A stretch of DNA of 64,000 bases, from assembly GCF_030161255.1 (NCBI RefSeq), contig NZ_BSPX01000002.1:1-64000 (forward strand), written 5' to 3'. The DNA comes from Zoogloea oryzae. GTDB taxonomy: Bacteria > Pseudomonadota > Gammaproteobacteria > Burkholderiales > Rhodocyclaceae. Shown one piece after another: positions 19,413 through 27,532 of the stretch (the stretch's first letter is position 1; the number at the start of each line of letters is the position of its first letter). The notes below the pieces were generated by a model. That model was not told the DNA's origin, did no database searches, and worked only from the letters and a program-made list of their open reading frames with translations. The translations under genes and the position numbers were made by a program.

Positions 19413-19425
19413 AACTATCTACCCC

Positions 19426-20928
19426 TCACCCGTGCGCGACAACGCTGGGCTCGCCGGCAGCGCTATCCAGACGATAGATCAGCGCAGCGTTGCCGGTAGA
19501 GCGTCGGTCCCCCGCCCGGCGTTCGCTGCGCCGATACTTTTCGCCGACGCGGCGGTCGTGGGTTTCCTTCCGGTCTACAAACTGGCGGACCTTCACGCCG
19601 GGTTCGCGCCCGACCTCTCGGCGCAGCACGGCAATGATGCGGCTGATGTGAGCCTGGGTGAGATCCTGGTCGTCACCAAGGAGCTGGATCACGCCATAGC
19701 AGGCGGGGCCTGCGTTACCCTCGGTGTGGTAGGCGCGGAAACGGAAATCCACATGGGGGCCGATGCAGCGGTTGAGCATATCGGCAAACGAACCCAGCTT
19801 GTGCTCCGGCAGGCCGGCCACATGCACACCCACGGCATGGACGGACGTCATGCCGAGCGACCGGTGGATGCGCCGCAGCAGCGGCACCAGCCGCCACGGG
19901 CGCAGCACGATGAAGAAGCACACCGCAAACACGACCAGGAAGGCCGCCAGCATCACCAGCTCGTCTACGCCGGCATACATGCCCAGCAGGCCGATAGCCC
20001 CAAAGCAGAATTGCACCAGCGCCAGCACCAGCACGGCATCCTGCACCCGGAAACCGGCCCGCAGGAAGAGGTGATGCAGATGGTTGCGGTCGGCGTGGAA
20101 GGGGGAGCGCCCCATCCACATGCGTCGCAGCATGACGCACAGGGTGTCGATCAGCGGCACCGCAAACAGCCACAGGGTGGTGATGGGGGTGATGGCACGA
20201 ACGCTCTCGTTTGACTGGGAGAGATCGGAGAGGAGCCAGGCAAACACGAAGCCAAGCTGCATGCTGCCGTTGTCACCCATGAAGCATCGTGCGCGACGCC
20301 AGCCCAGATAACGCAGGTTGAAGCACAGAAAGCCCGCAACCCCGCCGGCGATGATCAGGATCAACGAAAAGTAGGCCGGATCGCCCGAGATATAAACGGC
20401 AAGAGCAATCAGCAGAAGACTGACGATGGACAGGGAACCGGAAAGCCCGTCGATGCCATCGATCATGTTGAGGGCGTTGATGGCACCGATGGTTGCCAGC
20501 AGGGTGATCGGGACAGCGAGATAACCTAGGGAGAGGAGATCACCCGAGAGCAGCTGCCCGAGATCGGAAATCTCGACCCCCCCCAGAAACACCATGGCCA
20601 GACCCACGGCAGCCTGGATGCCGAAGCGGATCTTGTAGTTGAGCTGCAGGATGTCGTCGGCAAAACCCGTGATGAACAGAACGAGCACGCCGCCAAGCAA
20701 CACGTAGATCCGATCTCCGAAGGACGGGAAATACTGGCTGACAACGTAGCCGCCCGTGAGCATGGCCGCGAGGATGCCCACCCCACCCACAAACGGCGTC
20801 ACGGTGTCGTGCGCCTTGTGACCACCGGGCTGATCGACAACCCCAAAGCGATGGGAGGCCTGGATGCTGTAGTAAACCGCCACAGCGGAAACAATCAGAC
20901 CCAGCAGGAACAACGACATCGATAACAT
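19426..20928 (-). CDS. WecA-like undecaprenyl-phosphate sugar-1-phosphate transferase with extra C-terminal domain
   Basis: Starts the repeat unit by loading a HexNAc-1-phosphate onto undecaprenyl phosphate. Roughly the first 340 residues are a multi-pass MraY/WecA core with GGVGILAA, the Asp-rich FADDIL loop, NMIDGIDGL and FMGDNGSMQLG. The final cytoplasmic loop contains FHADRNHLHH. Residues from about 350 to 500 form a soluble extension not needed in standard WecA (about 360 residues); I do not recognise its fold. It is the first gene of the operon, followed closely by wzb. Confidence 0.88.
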   Translation of the reverse strand: MLSMSLFLLGLIVSAVAVYYSIQASHRFGVVDQPGGHKAHDTVTPFVGGVGILAAMLTGGYVVSQYFPSFGDRIYVLLGGVLVLFITGFADDILQLNYKIRFGIQAAVGLAMVFLGGVEISDLGQLLSGDLLSLGYLAVPITLLATIGAINALNMIDGIDGLSGSLSIVSLLLIALAVYISGDPAYFSLILIIAGGVAGFLCFNLRYLGWRRARCFMGDNGSMQLGFVFAWLLSDLSQSNESVRAITPITTLWLFAVPLIDTLCVMLRRMWMGRSPFHADRNHLHHLFLRAGFRVQDAVLVLALVQFCFGAIGLLGMYAGVDELVMLAAFLVVFAVCFFIVLRPWRLVPLLRRIHRSLGMTSVHAVGVHVAGLPEHKLGSFADMLNRCIGPHVDFRFRAYHTEGNAGPACYGVIQLLGDDQDLTQAHISRIIAVLRREVGREPGVKVRQFVDRKETHDRRVGEKYRRSERRAGDRRSTGNAALIYRLDSAAGEPSVVAHG

Positions 20929-21585
20929 TCGAATCAGCCTTTTATTGGCAGGCGCTTACGCCCACGCAAACTTGATTGCACACCACGGAACGTCGTACGC
21001 CACCGCCACAGCACCGACTTGAACAACAGGGAGCATACAGATGCAACCCGACCAACATATTTCAGTATTTTACAAAGCCCGCCGTCGACGGACAGGTAAT
21101 TTCACACAACAACGTTAAAACAATGCCAAACGCGACCCGTGTTTGACGACTCTTCACATAATTGCAAAATCATGTCGCGCCGCAATGCTTAAGCAATAAT
21201 CAGGCCAAAATCAAAACCCAGATAAATCAGTGGATTAAAATATGCATTTTTCACTATTTTACAATGTATGTAAAATTTTCCGACACATCGCCACCCCGAA
21301 GCGGCACTGCAGCCACGCCATACGCTGAAGGCAACACAGCAGCGATCAGCCGAGTACAGCACTGCGAAGGCCAAAGGTCAGCACCACCCGACCTCCGCGA
21401 AAATGATTTGGCATGCATCACCAACAATGAGATTACCGGGCACACATGCCGCCCAGACACCCCAGCCCAGCCTGAACAGGCACACGCCAGCACCACCAGC
21501 AAAGGAACAGGGACAGCGACACACAACGGAAACAGGAGGAGGGAGAAGCCGACAACCACAGGCCACCAGACTCAGGAAACCAACG
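20929..21585. other. non-coding leader region upstream of the capsule operon
   Basis: About 650 bp without a supported gene. The half next to the operon (to about 21.28 kb) is AT-rich and should hold the operon promoter on the minus strand. I did not find a convincing -35/-10 pair or a JUMPstart/ops element. The remainder up to the tRNA terminator shows no clear feature; open frames there lack family character. Confidence 0.5.
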
Positions 21586-21614
21586 CAAAAAAGCCTCGCA
21601 GGATCTGCGAGGCT
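21586..21614 (-). terminator. intrinsic terminator of the tRNA operon
   Basis: Perfect 9-bp arms AGCCTCGCA / TGCGAGGCT with a 5-nt loop, followed on the minus strand by a run of T. It lies 11 bp after the last tRNA gene. Confidence 0.85.
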
Positions 21615-21625
21615 TTTGAAATGAC

Positions 21626-21702
21626 TGGCGGAGTGGACGGGACTCGAACCCGCGACCCCCGGCGTGACAGGCCGGTATTCTAACCGACTGAACTACCACT
21701 CC
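21626..21702 (-). tRNA. tRNA-Asp (GTC), copy 2
   Basis: 77-nt cloverleaf read on the minus strand. It has anticodon GTC in CCTGTCACG, T-loop GGTTCGAGTCC, acceptor GGAGTGG pairing with CCACTCC, and encoded CCA. Last gene of the array. Confidence 0.97.
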
Positions 21703-21769
21703 GCGCTTTGACTGCTGTCACAGCCGGGCTTGGCTGCAACTGCCTGCATTGCTGCAGGACGCTTGATCC

Positions 21770-21845
21770 TGGCGTCCCCACGGGGATTCGAACCCCGGTT
21801 ATCGCCGTGAAAGGGCGGTGTCCTAGGCCTCTAGACGATGGGGAC
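21770..21845 (-). tRNA. tRNA-Glu (TTC), copy 3
   Basis: 76-nt cloverleaf with anticodon TTC in CCTTTCACGG, acceptor GTCCCCA, T-arm GGGGTTCGAATCCCC and encoded CCA. Identical in sequence to the other two Glu copies. Confidence 0.97.
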
Positions 21846-21862
21846 CTGTGTATTCGGTTGTT

Positions 21863-21938
<76 letters not shown>

Positions 21939-21978
21939 ACAACACAACAACTACTAGCTTGACCACTCCTGGCTAAAG

Positions 21979-22054
21979 TGGCGTCCCCACGGGGATTCGA
22001 ACCCCGGTTATCGCCGTGAAAGGGCGGTGTCCTAGGCCTCTAGACGATGGGGAC
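21979..22054 (-). tRNA. tRNA-Glu (TTC), copy 2 (extra copy)
   Basis: Same 76-nt sequence as the other Glu genes, anticodon TTC, CCA encoded. It lies between the two Ala-Glu-Asp units and is the unpaired copy. Confidence 0.97.
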
Positions 22055-22100
22055 TGCTATTACAGCCCAAAGAAAGCAGAGCCTTCTTCGTTTCTGTTGG

Positions 22101-22177
22101 TGGCGGAGTGGACGGGACTCGAACCCGCGACCCCCGGCGTGACAGGCCGGTATTCTAACCGACTGAACTACCACTCC
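22101..22177 (-). tRNA. tRNA-Asp (GTC), copy 1
   Basis: 77-nt cloverleaf, anticodon GTC, CCA encoded, identical to the other Asp gene. The spacer between it and the preceding Glu gene is clearly homologous to the corresponding spacer of the other unit. Confidence 0.97.
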
Positions 22178-22245
22178 GCACTTTAACTGCCGCCACAACC
22201 CGGTCTTGGTTGCGACTGCCTGCATTGCTGCAGGACGCTTGATCC

Positions 22246-22321
22246 TGGCGTCCCCACGGGGATTCGAACCCCGGTTATCGCCGTGAAAGGGCGGTGTCCT
22301 AGGCCTCTAGACGATGGGGAC
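22246..22321 (-). tRNA. tRNA-Glu (TTC), copy 1
   Basis: 76-nt cloverleaf, anticodon TTC, CCA encoded, identical to the other Glu genes. Confidence 0.97.
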
Positions 22322-22341
22322 CCTATGTACTGCAAGTCGTT

Positions 22342-22417
<76 letters not shown>

Positions 22418-22526
22418 GTGCAACGAGAAGCGCATTATAGACATGCTCCAGGAGGCTGTAAACCCTTTTCTGCATTTTGCTGAAAAAAAACATCCATCCA
22501 GCCCGCCCAGCCCCACACAAAGCACA

Positions 22527-22550
22527 AACGGCAACCTGACGGTTGCCGTT
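22527..22550. terminator. terminator after the PEP-CTERM gene
   Basis: Inverted repeat AACGGCAACC / GGTTGCCGTT with a 4-nt loop, 45 bp past the stop of the PEP-CTERM gene. T-richness on the minus side is modest, so efficiency is uncertain. Confidence 0.65.
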
Positions 22551-22594
22551 TGATCACGCATACCGCACCGGACAAGCCGGTGCAGCGAAGCGGC

Positions 22595-23410
22595 TTACTT
22601 GCGGCGACGCACTGCAGCCAGACCAGCCATGCCGAGGCCCAGCAGCGCCATCGAGGCGGGTTCCGGAACGGCGTAAAGCACGCCATTGGTGGCGAAGGTG
22701 CCGTCGATGATGCCATTACGGTCACCAGCACCCTTGCCCGGGATGGTGCCGGCAGGCATGTTGTCCAGCACCAGCAGCGCGTTTTCGAAGCTACCGCCAA
22801 CCAGGTTGGTCTCGTCGATGGCGAAGTCGATACGGTCTTGATAGACCTGATAGAGGATATCGACCGTGCCGGAGACTGCGCCGCCCAGGAAGCCACCCAG
22901 GCCCAGCAGGGTGCCGAACAGGGAGGTCGCCGCAGCGCCGGTGACGGTGAGGCTGCCGGTGGTGTACGGAATCGCCTGGCTCACGCCGTCCAGCTTGAGC
23001 GTGGTGGCGTTGGTGCCATTGAAGTTGAACTCGAGCAGGCTGGTGCTGACGCCGGTGACGGCCAGCGGGCCCGTGCCGATCTTGGTGTTTGCAGCATAAG
23101 CCACGCCCAGGTCGGGACCGACCACGCCGTCGAAATCGATGACGGAACTGGAGCCAGCCTTGGCGTAGATGTCGTAGATGCCGGCAACCGGGACTTCGAT
23201 GGTGACCTTGCCGTTGACGTTGGTCAGCGACACATTGAAGGTGCGATCCGCATCCGGCAGCGTGGGGGTGGCGCCCGGCATGTCGGTGCCGAAGTTGTTG
23301 ATGAGGAAGTTGCCGTTGAGGCCTTCAAAGGTGGTGGAGTACACCGCGGCGTTGGCGCCAGCGCTGAGAGTACCCAGCGCAACGGCGACGAGCAGAGCCG
23401 ATTTCTTCAT
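22595..23410 (-). CDS. PEP-CTERM sorted surface protein
   Basis: 271-residue exported protein. ATG 23410 is chosen because an AAGGAG ribosome site precedes it and a signal peptide follows at once (MKKSALLVAVALGTLSAGANA). The body is low in charge and Gly/Thr/Asn-rich. The C-terminus has the complete sorting tripartite tag: VPEPAS, a hydrophobic stretch ALLGLGMAGLAAV and a basic end RRRK. An exosortase should cut it. PEP-CTERM proteins in floc-forming betaproteobacteria often act together with exopolysaccharide, so proximity to the capsule cluster is suggestive only. Confidence 0.9.
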   Translation of the reverse strand: MKKSALLVAVALGTLSAGANAAVYSTTFEGLNGNFLINNFGTDMPGATPTLPDADRTFNVSLTNVNGKVTIEVPVAGIYDIYAKAGSSSVIDFDGVVGPDLGVAYAANTKIGTGPLAVTGVSTSLLEFNFNGTNATTLKLDGVSQAIPYTTGSLTVTGAAATSLFGTLLGLGGFLGGAVSGTVDILYQVYQDRIDFAIDETNLVGGSFENALLVLDNMPAGTIPGKGAGDRNGIIDGTFATNGVLYAVPEPASMALLGLGMAGLAAVRRRK

Positions 23411-23691
23411 GAGTTGAATCTCCTTGTAATGAACCTTAGGTTCAGATTGCTGGGGCTGGCCGCCTCTTGAACGCACGGCGAACTGGCGCCACATCAAAAT
23501 CTGTTTCCAGCTCAAAAAGAAGCAGGTTACGTGCCAGACAGTTAATTTTTTTTAAATTCATGAGCTTAAAAAAAACGCGGGTGGCGCTTTTCAGGATGTG
23601 TCAAAAATTCCGACAAATACGCCAATGCCCATTTTGAGCCTAGAAATATCAATGAGATATCGCTCACATATCGCCCGTGCACTGCGTCACA

Positions 23692-25098
23692 TCAGAGTAA
23701 TTTTCCCGGATTCATGCGCCCTTCCGGATCGAAGGCGCGCTTGAGGATCTTCATCATCTCAAGCTCGATCGGGGGCTTGTAGAACATGAGAATATCGCGC
23801 TTCAACTGGCCGATGCCATGCTCGGCAGAAATCGACCCGCCCAGCTCGGCTGCGAGGCCGTGGACGATCCGATTGACCTCGGCGGTGCGCTCGATGAAGG
23901 CGCTGTTCTCGCCCTTCACTGGCCGCGACTGGTTGTAGTGCAGGTTGCCATCGCCCAGATGGCCGAAGCACACGATGCGCAGGCCCGGGTAGGCGGCTTC
24001 GAGACGCTCTCCGGCGAGGGCGATGAAGCGGGGAATTTCGCTGACCGGCACGGAGATGTCGTGCTTGATGCTCACGCCTTCGCGCTTCTGGGCTTCGGAG
24101 ATGTTCTCGCGCAAGGCCCACAGGGCGGCGGCCTGGGTGGTGCTGGCGGCAATGGTACCGTCGAGGATCAGCCCCGCATCGACGCCCTGCCCCACCTCCT
24201 CTTCGAGCAGCTCCTCAAGGCCCGCGTCGATGCGGGTGTCGGTCAGCTCGACAAGCACATACCAGGGATACGCATCGGCGAGCGGATCGCGCGCACCGGG
24301 GATGTGCTGGAGCACCAGATCCAGCGACTGCCGGCTGACCAGCTCAAAGGCGGTGACGCGATCGCCGGCCACCGCACGCAGCCGGCCGAGCAGGTCGACC
24401 GCCGCGGCCGGATCGGCGATCGCCAGCCAGGCCGTGGCGGACGCCCGCAGACGCGGGAAGAGCTTGAGGCTCGCCGCGGTGACGATGCCCAGCGTACCTT
24501 CCGCGCCGATGAAAAGCTGTTTGAGATCATAGCCCGTGTTGTCCTTGCGCAGTGCGCGCAGGCCGTCCCAGATCTGCCCGTCGGGGAGCACCACCTCCAG
24601 CCCGAGCACCAGCTCGCGGGCGTTGCCGTAGCGCAGCACCTGCACGCCACCGGCGTTGGTGGAGATGAACCCACCCACCTCGCAGCTGCCTTCGCTGGCC
24701 AGGGAGAGCGGGAACAGCCGGTCGGCCTCCTCGGCCGCGGCTTGCACGGCCACCAGGGTGACGCCGGCCTCGACGACGATGGCGTTGTTGGCTGGATCAA
24801 CCCGCCGCACCCGGCGCAGCCGTGAGAGATTGACCACCACCGCCGCACTGCCCGCCAGCGGCGTGGCGCCGCCGCACAGGCCGGTGTTGCCACCCTGGGG
24901 CACGATGGCACAGCCGGCGTCGGCGCAGGCACGCACCACGGCGGACACCTCGGCCGTATCGGCCGGCAGCACGACGGCCGACGCGGTGCCGGTGTAGCGG
25001 CCGCGCCAGTCGGTGAGATAGGGAGCTTTGTCGGCGTCCGCCACCAGGCAATGGGGCTCGCCGACGATCGCACGCAGGGTTTCGATCAGGGCATTCAT
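23692..25098 (-). CDS. FAD-binding oxidoreductase, D-lactate/D-2-hydroxyglutarate dehydrogenase family
   Basis: 468-residue flavoenzyme of the GlcD/VAO group that oxidises a D-2-hydroxy acid. The FAD_binding_4 domain is marked by IVPQGGNTGLCGGATPLAG near residue 65. The C-terminal FAD-oxidase domain carries GHLGDGNLHYN and SAEHGIGQLKR, which supply metal and substrate histidines. Candidate substrates are D-lactate, glycolate or D-2-hydroxyglutarate; the sequence does not decide. It lies 27 bp downstream of the rssA-like gene and probably shares its transcript. Confidence 0.9.
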   Translation of the reverse strand: MNALIETLRAIVGEPHCLVADADKAPYLTDWRGRYTGTASAVVLPADTAEVSAVVRACADAGCAIVPQGGNTGLCGGATPLAGSAAVVVNLSRLRRVRRVDPANNAIVVEAGVTLVAVQAAAEEADRLFPLSLASEGSCEVGGFISTNAGGVQVLRYGNARELVLGLEVVLPDGQIWDGLRALRKDNTGYDLKQLFIGAEGTLGIVTAASLKLFPRLRASATAWLAIADPAAAVDLLGRLRAVAGDRVTAFELVSRQSLDLVLQHIPGARDPLADAYPWYVLVELTDTRIDAGLEELLEEEVGQGVDAGLILDGTIAASTTQAAALWALRENISEAQKREGVSIKHDISVPVSEIPRFIALAGERLEAAYPGLRIVCFGHLGDGNLHYNQSRPVKGENSAFIERTAEVNRIVHGLAAELGGSISAEHGIGQLKRDILMFYKPPIELEMMKILKRAFDPEGRMNPGKLL

Positions 25099-25125
25099 GG
25101 GACGCCTCCCGGCGAAGGACGGATT

Positions 25126-26040
25126 TCAGCGCCCGAGGGCGCGGCGGATGGACGGCAGGGCAAGCTCGACGGCGGCTTCGCCTTCGGCGATCGCCTCACA
25201 CCCCCGGTGATAGTCCATCAGGCCAAGCTGGGCAAGGCGCGGGGAGATGAGCACGTCGGCGGGTTCGCCGGCCAGACGGCTGCGGGCGATGCGCACCGAC
25301 ATGATGGAGATGCTGCTCTGCATCACGGTGAGCATGGAAGGCGTGCCTTCCGGCTCTTCCTCCGGCTCATCGGTAGGCGGCGCGTTGTTGCGCCCGAAGC
25401 GGGACAGCAGGCGCTTCGACCAGCCGTTGGCGGTGGTTTCGGTGTTGCGTTCGGGTTCGGGGCGATGATTGCGCCAGGCGGCGCCAACGACATCGGAGTT
25501 GAGATCGACGGCGATGACGATGTCGGCGCCCATCGCCCGGGCCAGCGACACCGGCACCGGATTGACGAGGCCGCCATCCACCAGCAGCCGGCCATCCTGC
25601 CACGACGGCGTGAGCAGGCCGGGCAGCGCGATGGAGGCGCGCACGGCCGCCGAGACACTGCCTTCGCGCAGCCAGACTTCGTGCCCGCTCTGCAGATCAG
25701 TGGCGACGCAGCCGAAGCTGTGACTGAGGGAGATGAAATCCCGGTCGACGAAGTTGCGTTCGAAGAAGGTGATCAGCCGATCACCCTTGATGAGACCGCC
25801 GCGCAGGCCCATGTCCATCAGGCCGACGACGTCCTGCCAGCCGAGGGTCTCGACCCAGCTGCCGAGCTTTTCCAGATCCCCCGCCGCCGCCACGGCGCCA
25901 ACGAAGGCGCCGATGGAGCAGCCCGCGATGATCTGCGGCTCGATGCCCTCGCGGGCCAGCGCCCGCAACACGCCGATATGCGCCCAGCCCCGGGCGGAGC
26001 CGCTGCCGAGGGCGATGCCGATGCGGGGGGTGCGTTTCAT
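25126..26040 (-). CDS. rssA: patatin-like phospholipase, RssA type
   Basis: 304-residue serine hydrolase. Visible motifs are the oxyanion loop GSGSARGWAHIGVLRAL at the start, the nucleophile elbow GCSIGA near residue 45 and the catalytic Asp motif DGGLVNPVP near residue 155. This is the Ser-Asp dyad of bacterial patatins. Family members hydrolyse lipid acyl esters; the physiological role of RssA is not well defined. The segment after about residue 190 is hydrophilic and variable. Confidence 0.85.
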   Translation of the reverse strand: MKRTPRIGIALGSGSARGWAHIGVLRALAREGIEPQIIAGCSIGAFVGAVAAAGDLEKLGSWVETLGWQDVVGLMDMGLRGGLIKGDRLITFFERNFVDRDFISLSHSFGCVATDLQSGHEVWLREGSVSAAVRASIALPGLLTPSWQDGRLLVDGGLVNPVPVSLARAMGADIVIAVDLNSDVVGAAWRNHRPEPERNTETTANGWSKRLLSRFGRNNAPPTDEPEEEPEGTPSMLTVMQSSISIMSVRIARSRLAGEPADVLISPRLAQLGLMDYHRGCEAIAEGEAAVELALPSIRRALGR

Positions 26041-26073
26041 GGGTGTCCGGGTGACGAAACGGTTGGCGATTCC

Positions 26074-26190
26074 CTGTAGGTCGGACTTCAGTCCGACATC
26101 GTGCTCATATCGGACAGCGTTGTCGGACTGAAGTCCGACCTACAGGACCGGGGTTTGGGCTGCGGAGTCGGACTGAAGTCCGACCTACAG
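26074..26190. repeat. three REP-like palindromes (BIME-like cluster)
   Basis: Three 24-bp units with the palindromic core GTCGGACTNNAGTCCGAC flanked by CTGTAGG/CCTACAG, at 26074-26097, 26122-26145 and 26167-26190. The first is inverted relative to the other two. They fill the gap between rimO and the patatin gene. The core also appears as a partial copy at 1406. Such extragenic palindromes are common in betaproteobacteria and pseudomonads and are often spread by RAYT transposases; none is seen here. Confidence 0.85.
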
Positions 26191-26201
26191 GGGTCCGAGG
26201 G

Positions 26202-27518
26202 TCAGATCGGTTCGGCGTACAGGTCGTGGACGTCGCAGTCGGTGATGCGGACGCGGGCGAACTCGCCGGGCTCGAGGTTCTCGCCAGCCGGGATGATGAC
26301 CAGGCCGTCGATGTCGGGCGCATCGCCGGGCGAACGGGCCAGCGCGCCCTCCTCGTCGATCTCGTCCACCAGGACGGTCATCTCGCGGCCGATGAAGCGC
26401 TCGAGGCGCTCGGTGGAGATGTCTTCCTGGAATTCCATCAGCTGGATGCGGCGCTCTTCGCGGATTTCTTCCGGCACCGGATCGGCCAGCTCGTTGGCGG
26501 CGGCACCTTCGACCGGCGAGTAGGCGAAGGCGCCCACGCGGTCGAGCTTGGCTTCTTCAAGGAACTGCAGCAGCTCTTCAAAATCGGCATCGGTTTCGCC
26601 GGGGAAGCCGGTGATGAAGGTGGAGCGGATGGTGAGATCGGGGCAGATCTCACGCCAGCGGCGAATGCGCTCAAGGTTGTTCTCGGTGCTGGCCGGGCGC
26701 TTCATGGCCTTCAGGATGCGCGGGCTGGCGTGCTGGAAGGGCACGTCGAGGTACGGGAGGATCTTGCCCTCGGCCATCAGCGGGATGATGTCATCCACGC
26801 TGGGGTAGGGATACACGTAGTGCAGGCGCACCCACACGCCCAGGTCGCCCAGCGCGTTGCACAGGTCGTAGAGCTTGGTGCGGACGGGCTTGCCGCCCCA
26901 GAAGCCGGTACGGTACTTCACGTCAACGCCGTAGGCGGAGGTGTCCTGGGAGACGACCAGCAGCTCCTTCACGCCGGCATTGACGAGGTTCTCGGCCTCG
27001 CGCATCACGTCGCCGATCGGGCGGCTGACGAGATCGCCACGCAGCGACGGGATGATGCAGAAGGTGCAGCGGTGGTTGCAGCCTTCGGAAATCTTGAGGT
27101 AGGCGTAGTGATTAGGCGTGAGCTTGACGCCCTGGGGCGGCAGCAGGTCGATGAACGGATCGTGGGGCTTGGGCAGGTGCTTGTGCACCTCCTGCATGAC
27201 CTGTTCGGTGGCGTGGGGGCCGGTGACGGCCAGCACTTGCGGGTGGGCCGCCATCACCACGTCTTCCTTGGCGCCGAGACACCCGGTAACGATCACCTTG
27301 CCGTTCTCGTTGAGGGCTTCGCCGATGGCGTCGAGGGATTCCTCCACCGCTGCGTCGATGAAGCCGCAGGTGTTGATGACCACCAGATCGGAGCCTTCAT
27401 ACGACGGCGAGATCTCGTAGCCCTCGGCCCGCAGACGGGTGAGGATGTGTTCGGAATCGACCAGGGCCTTGGGGCACCCAAGGCTAACTACACCTATACT
27501 TGGCGGTTTGTTGCTCAT
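26202..27518 (-). CDS. rimO: ribosomal protein S12 methylthiotransferase
   Basis: Adds a methylthio group to Asp in ribosomal protein S12. 438 residues: UPF0004 domain with three cluster cysteines (SLGCPKALVDSE, NTCGFID, VTGCLGAKED), radical-SAM CNHRCTFC, and a C-terminal TRAM domain. All key residues are present. The first dozen codons (up to SLG) use AT-rich triplets such as AGT ATA GGT GTA GTT, whereas everything after is strongly GC-biased. This suggests that the phage supplied a replacement 5' end on integration and kept the reading frame. Confidence 0.95.
   Translation of the reverse strand: MSNKPPSIGVVSLGCPKALVDSEHILTRLRAEGYEISPSYEGSDLVVINTCGFIDAAVEESLDAIGEALNENGKVIVTGCLGAKEDVVMAAHPQVLAVTGPHATEQVMQEVHKHLPKPHDPFIDLLPPQGVKLTPNHYAYLKISEGCNHRCTFCIIPSLRGDLVSRPIGDVMREAENLVNAGVKELLVVSQDTSAYGVDVKYRTGFWGGKPVRTKLYDLCNALGDLGVWVRLHYVYPYPSVDDIIPLMAEGKILPYLDVPFQHASPRILKAMKRPASTENNLERIRRWREICPDLTIRSTFITGFPGETDADFEELLQFLEEAKLDRVGAFAYSPVEGAAANELADPVPEEIREERRIQLMEFQEDISTERLERFIGREMTVLVDEIDEEGALARSPGDAPDIDGLVIIPAGENLEPGEFARVRITDCDVHDLYAEPI
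27467..27483. other. candidate prophage attachment site (attL) inside rimO
   Basis: CCTTGGGGCACCCAAGG is an inverted repeat (7-bp arms, 3-bp centre) encoding the conserved SLGCPK region. Codon bias changes from host-like to phage-like at this point, and the integrase gene starts 50 bp away. Large serine integrases use short quasi-palindromic sites with a small central crossover, so the fit is good. No matching attR was found in the window. Confidence 0.45.
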
Positions 27519-27532
27519 GCTGCAGCCTAAAA

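Noticed and set aside
19075..20214. 379-codon plus-strand frame opposite wzb and the WecA-like gene
   Set aside because: Antisense of two well-identified genes, with composition typical of a shadow frame.
21162..21683. Open frame upstream of the tRNA array
   Set aside because: Low-complexity sequence running into the tRNA-Asp gene and terminator; not coding.
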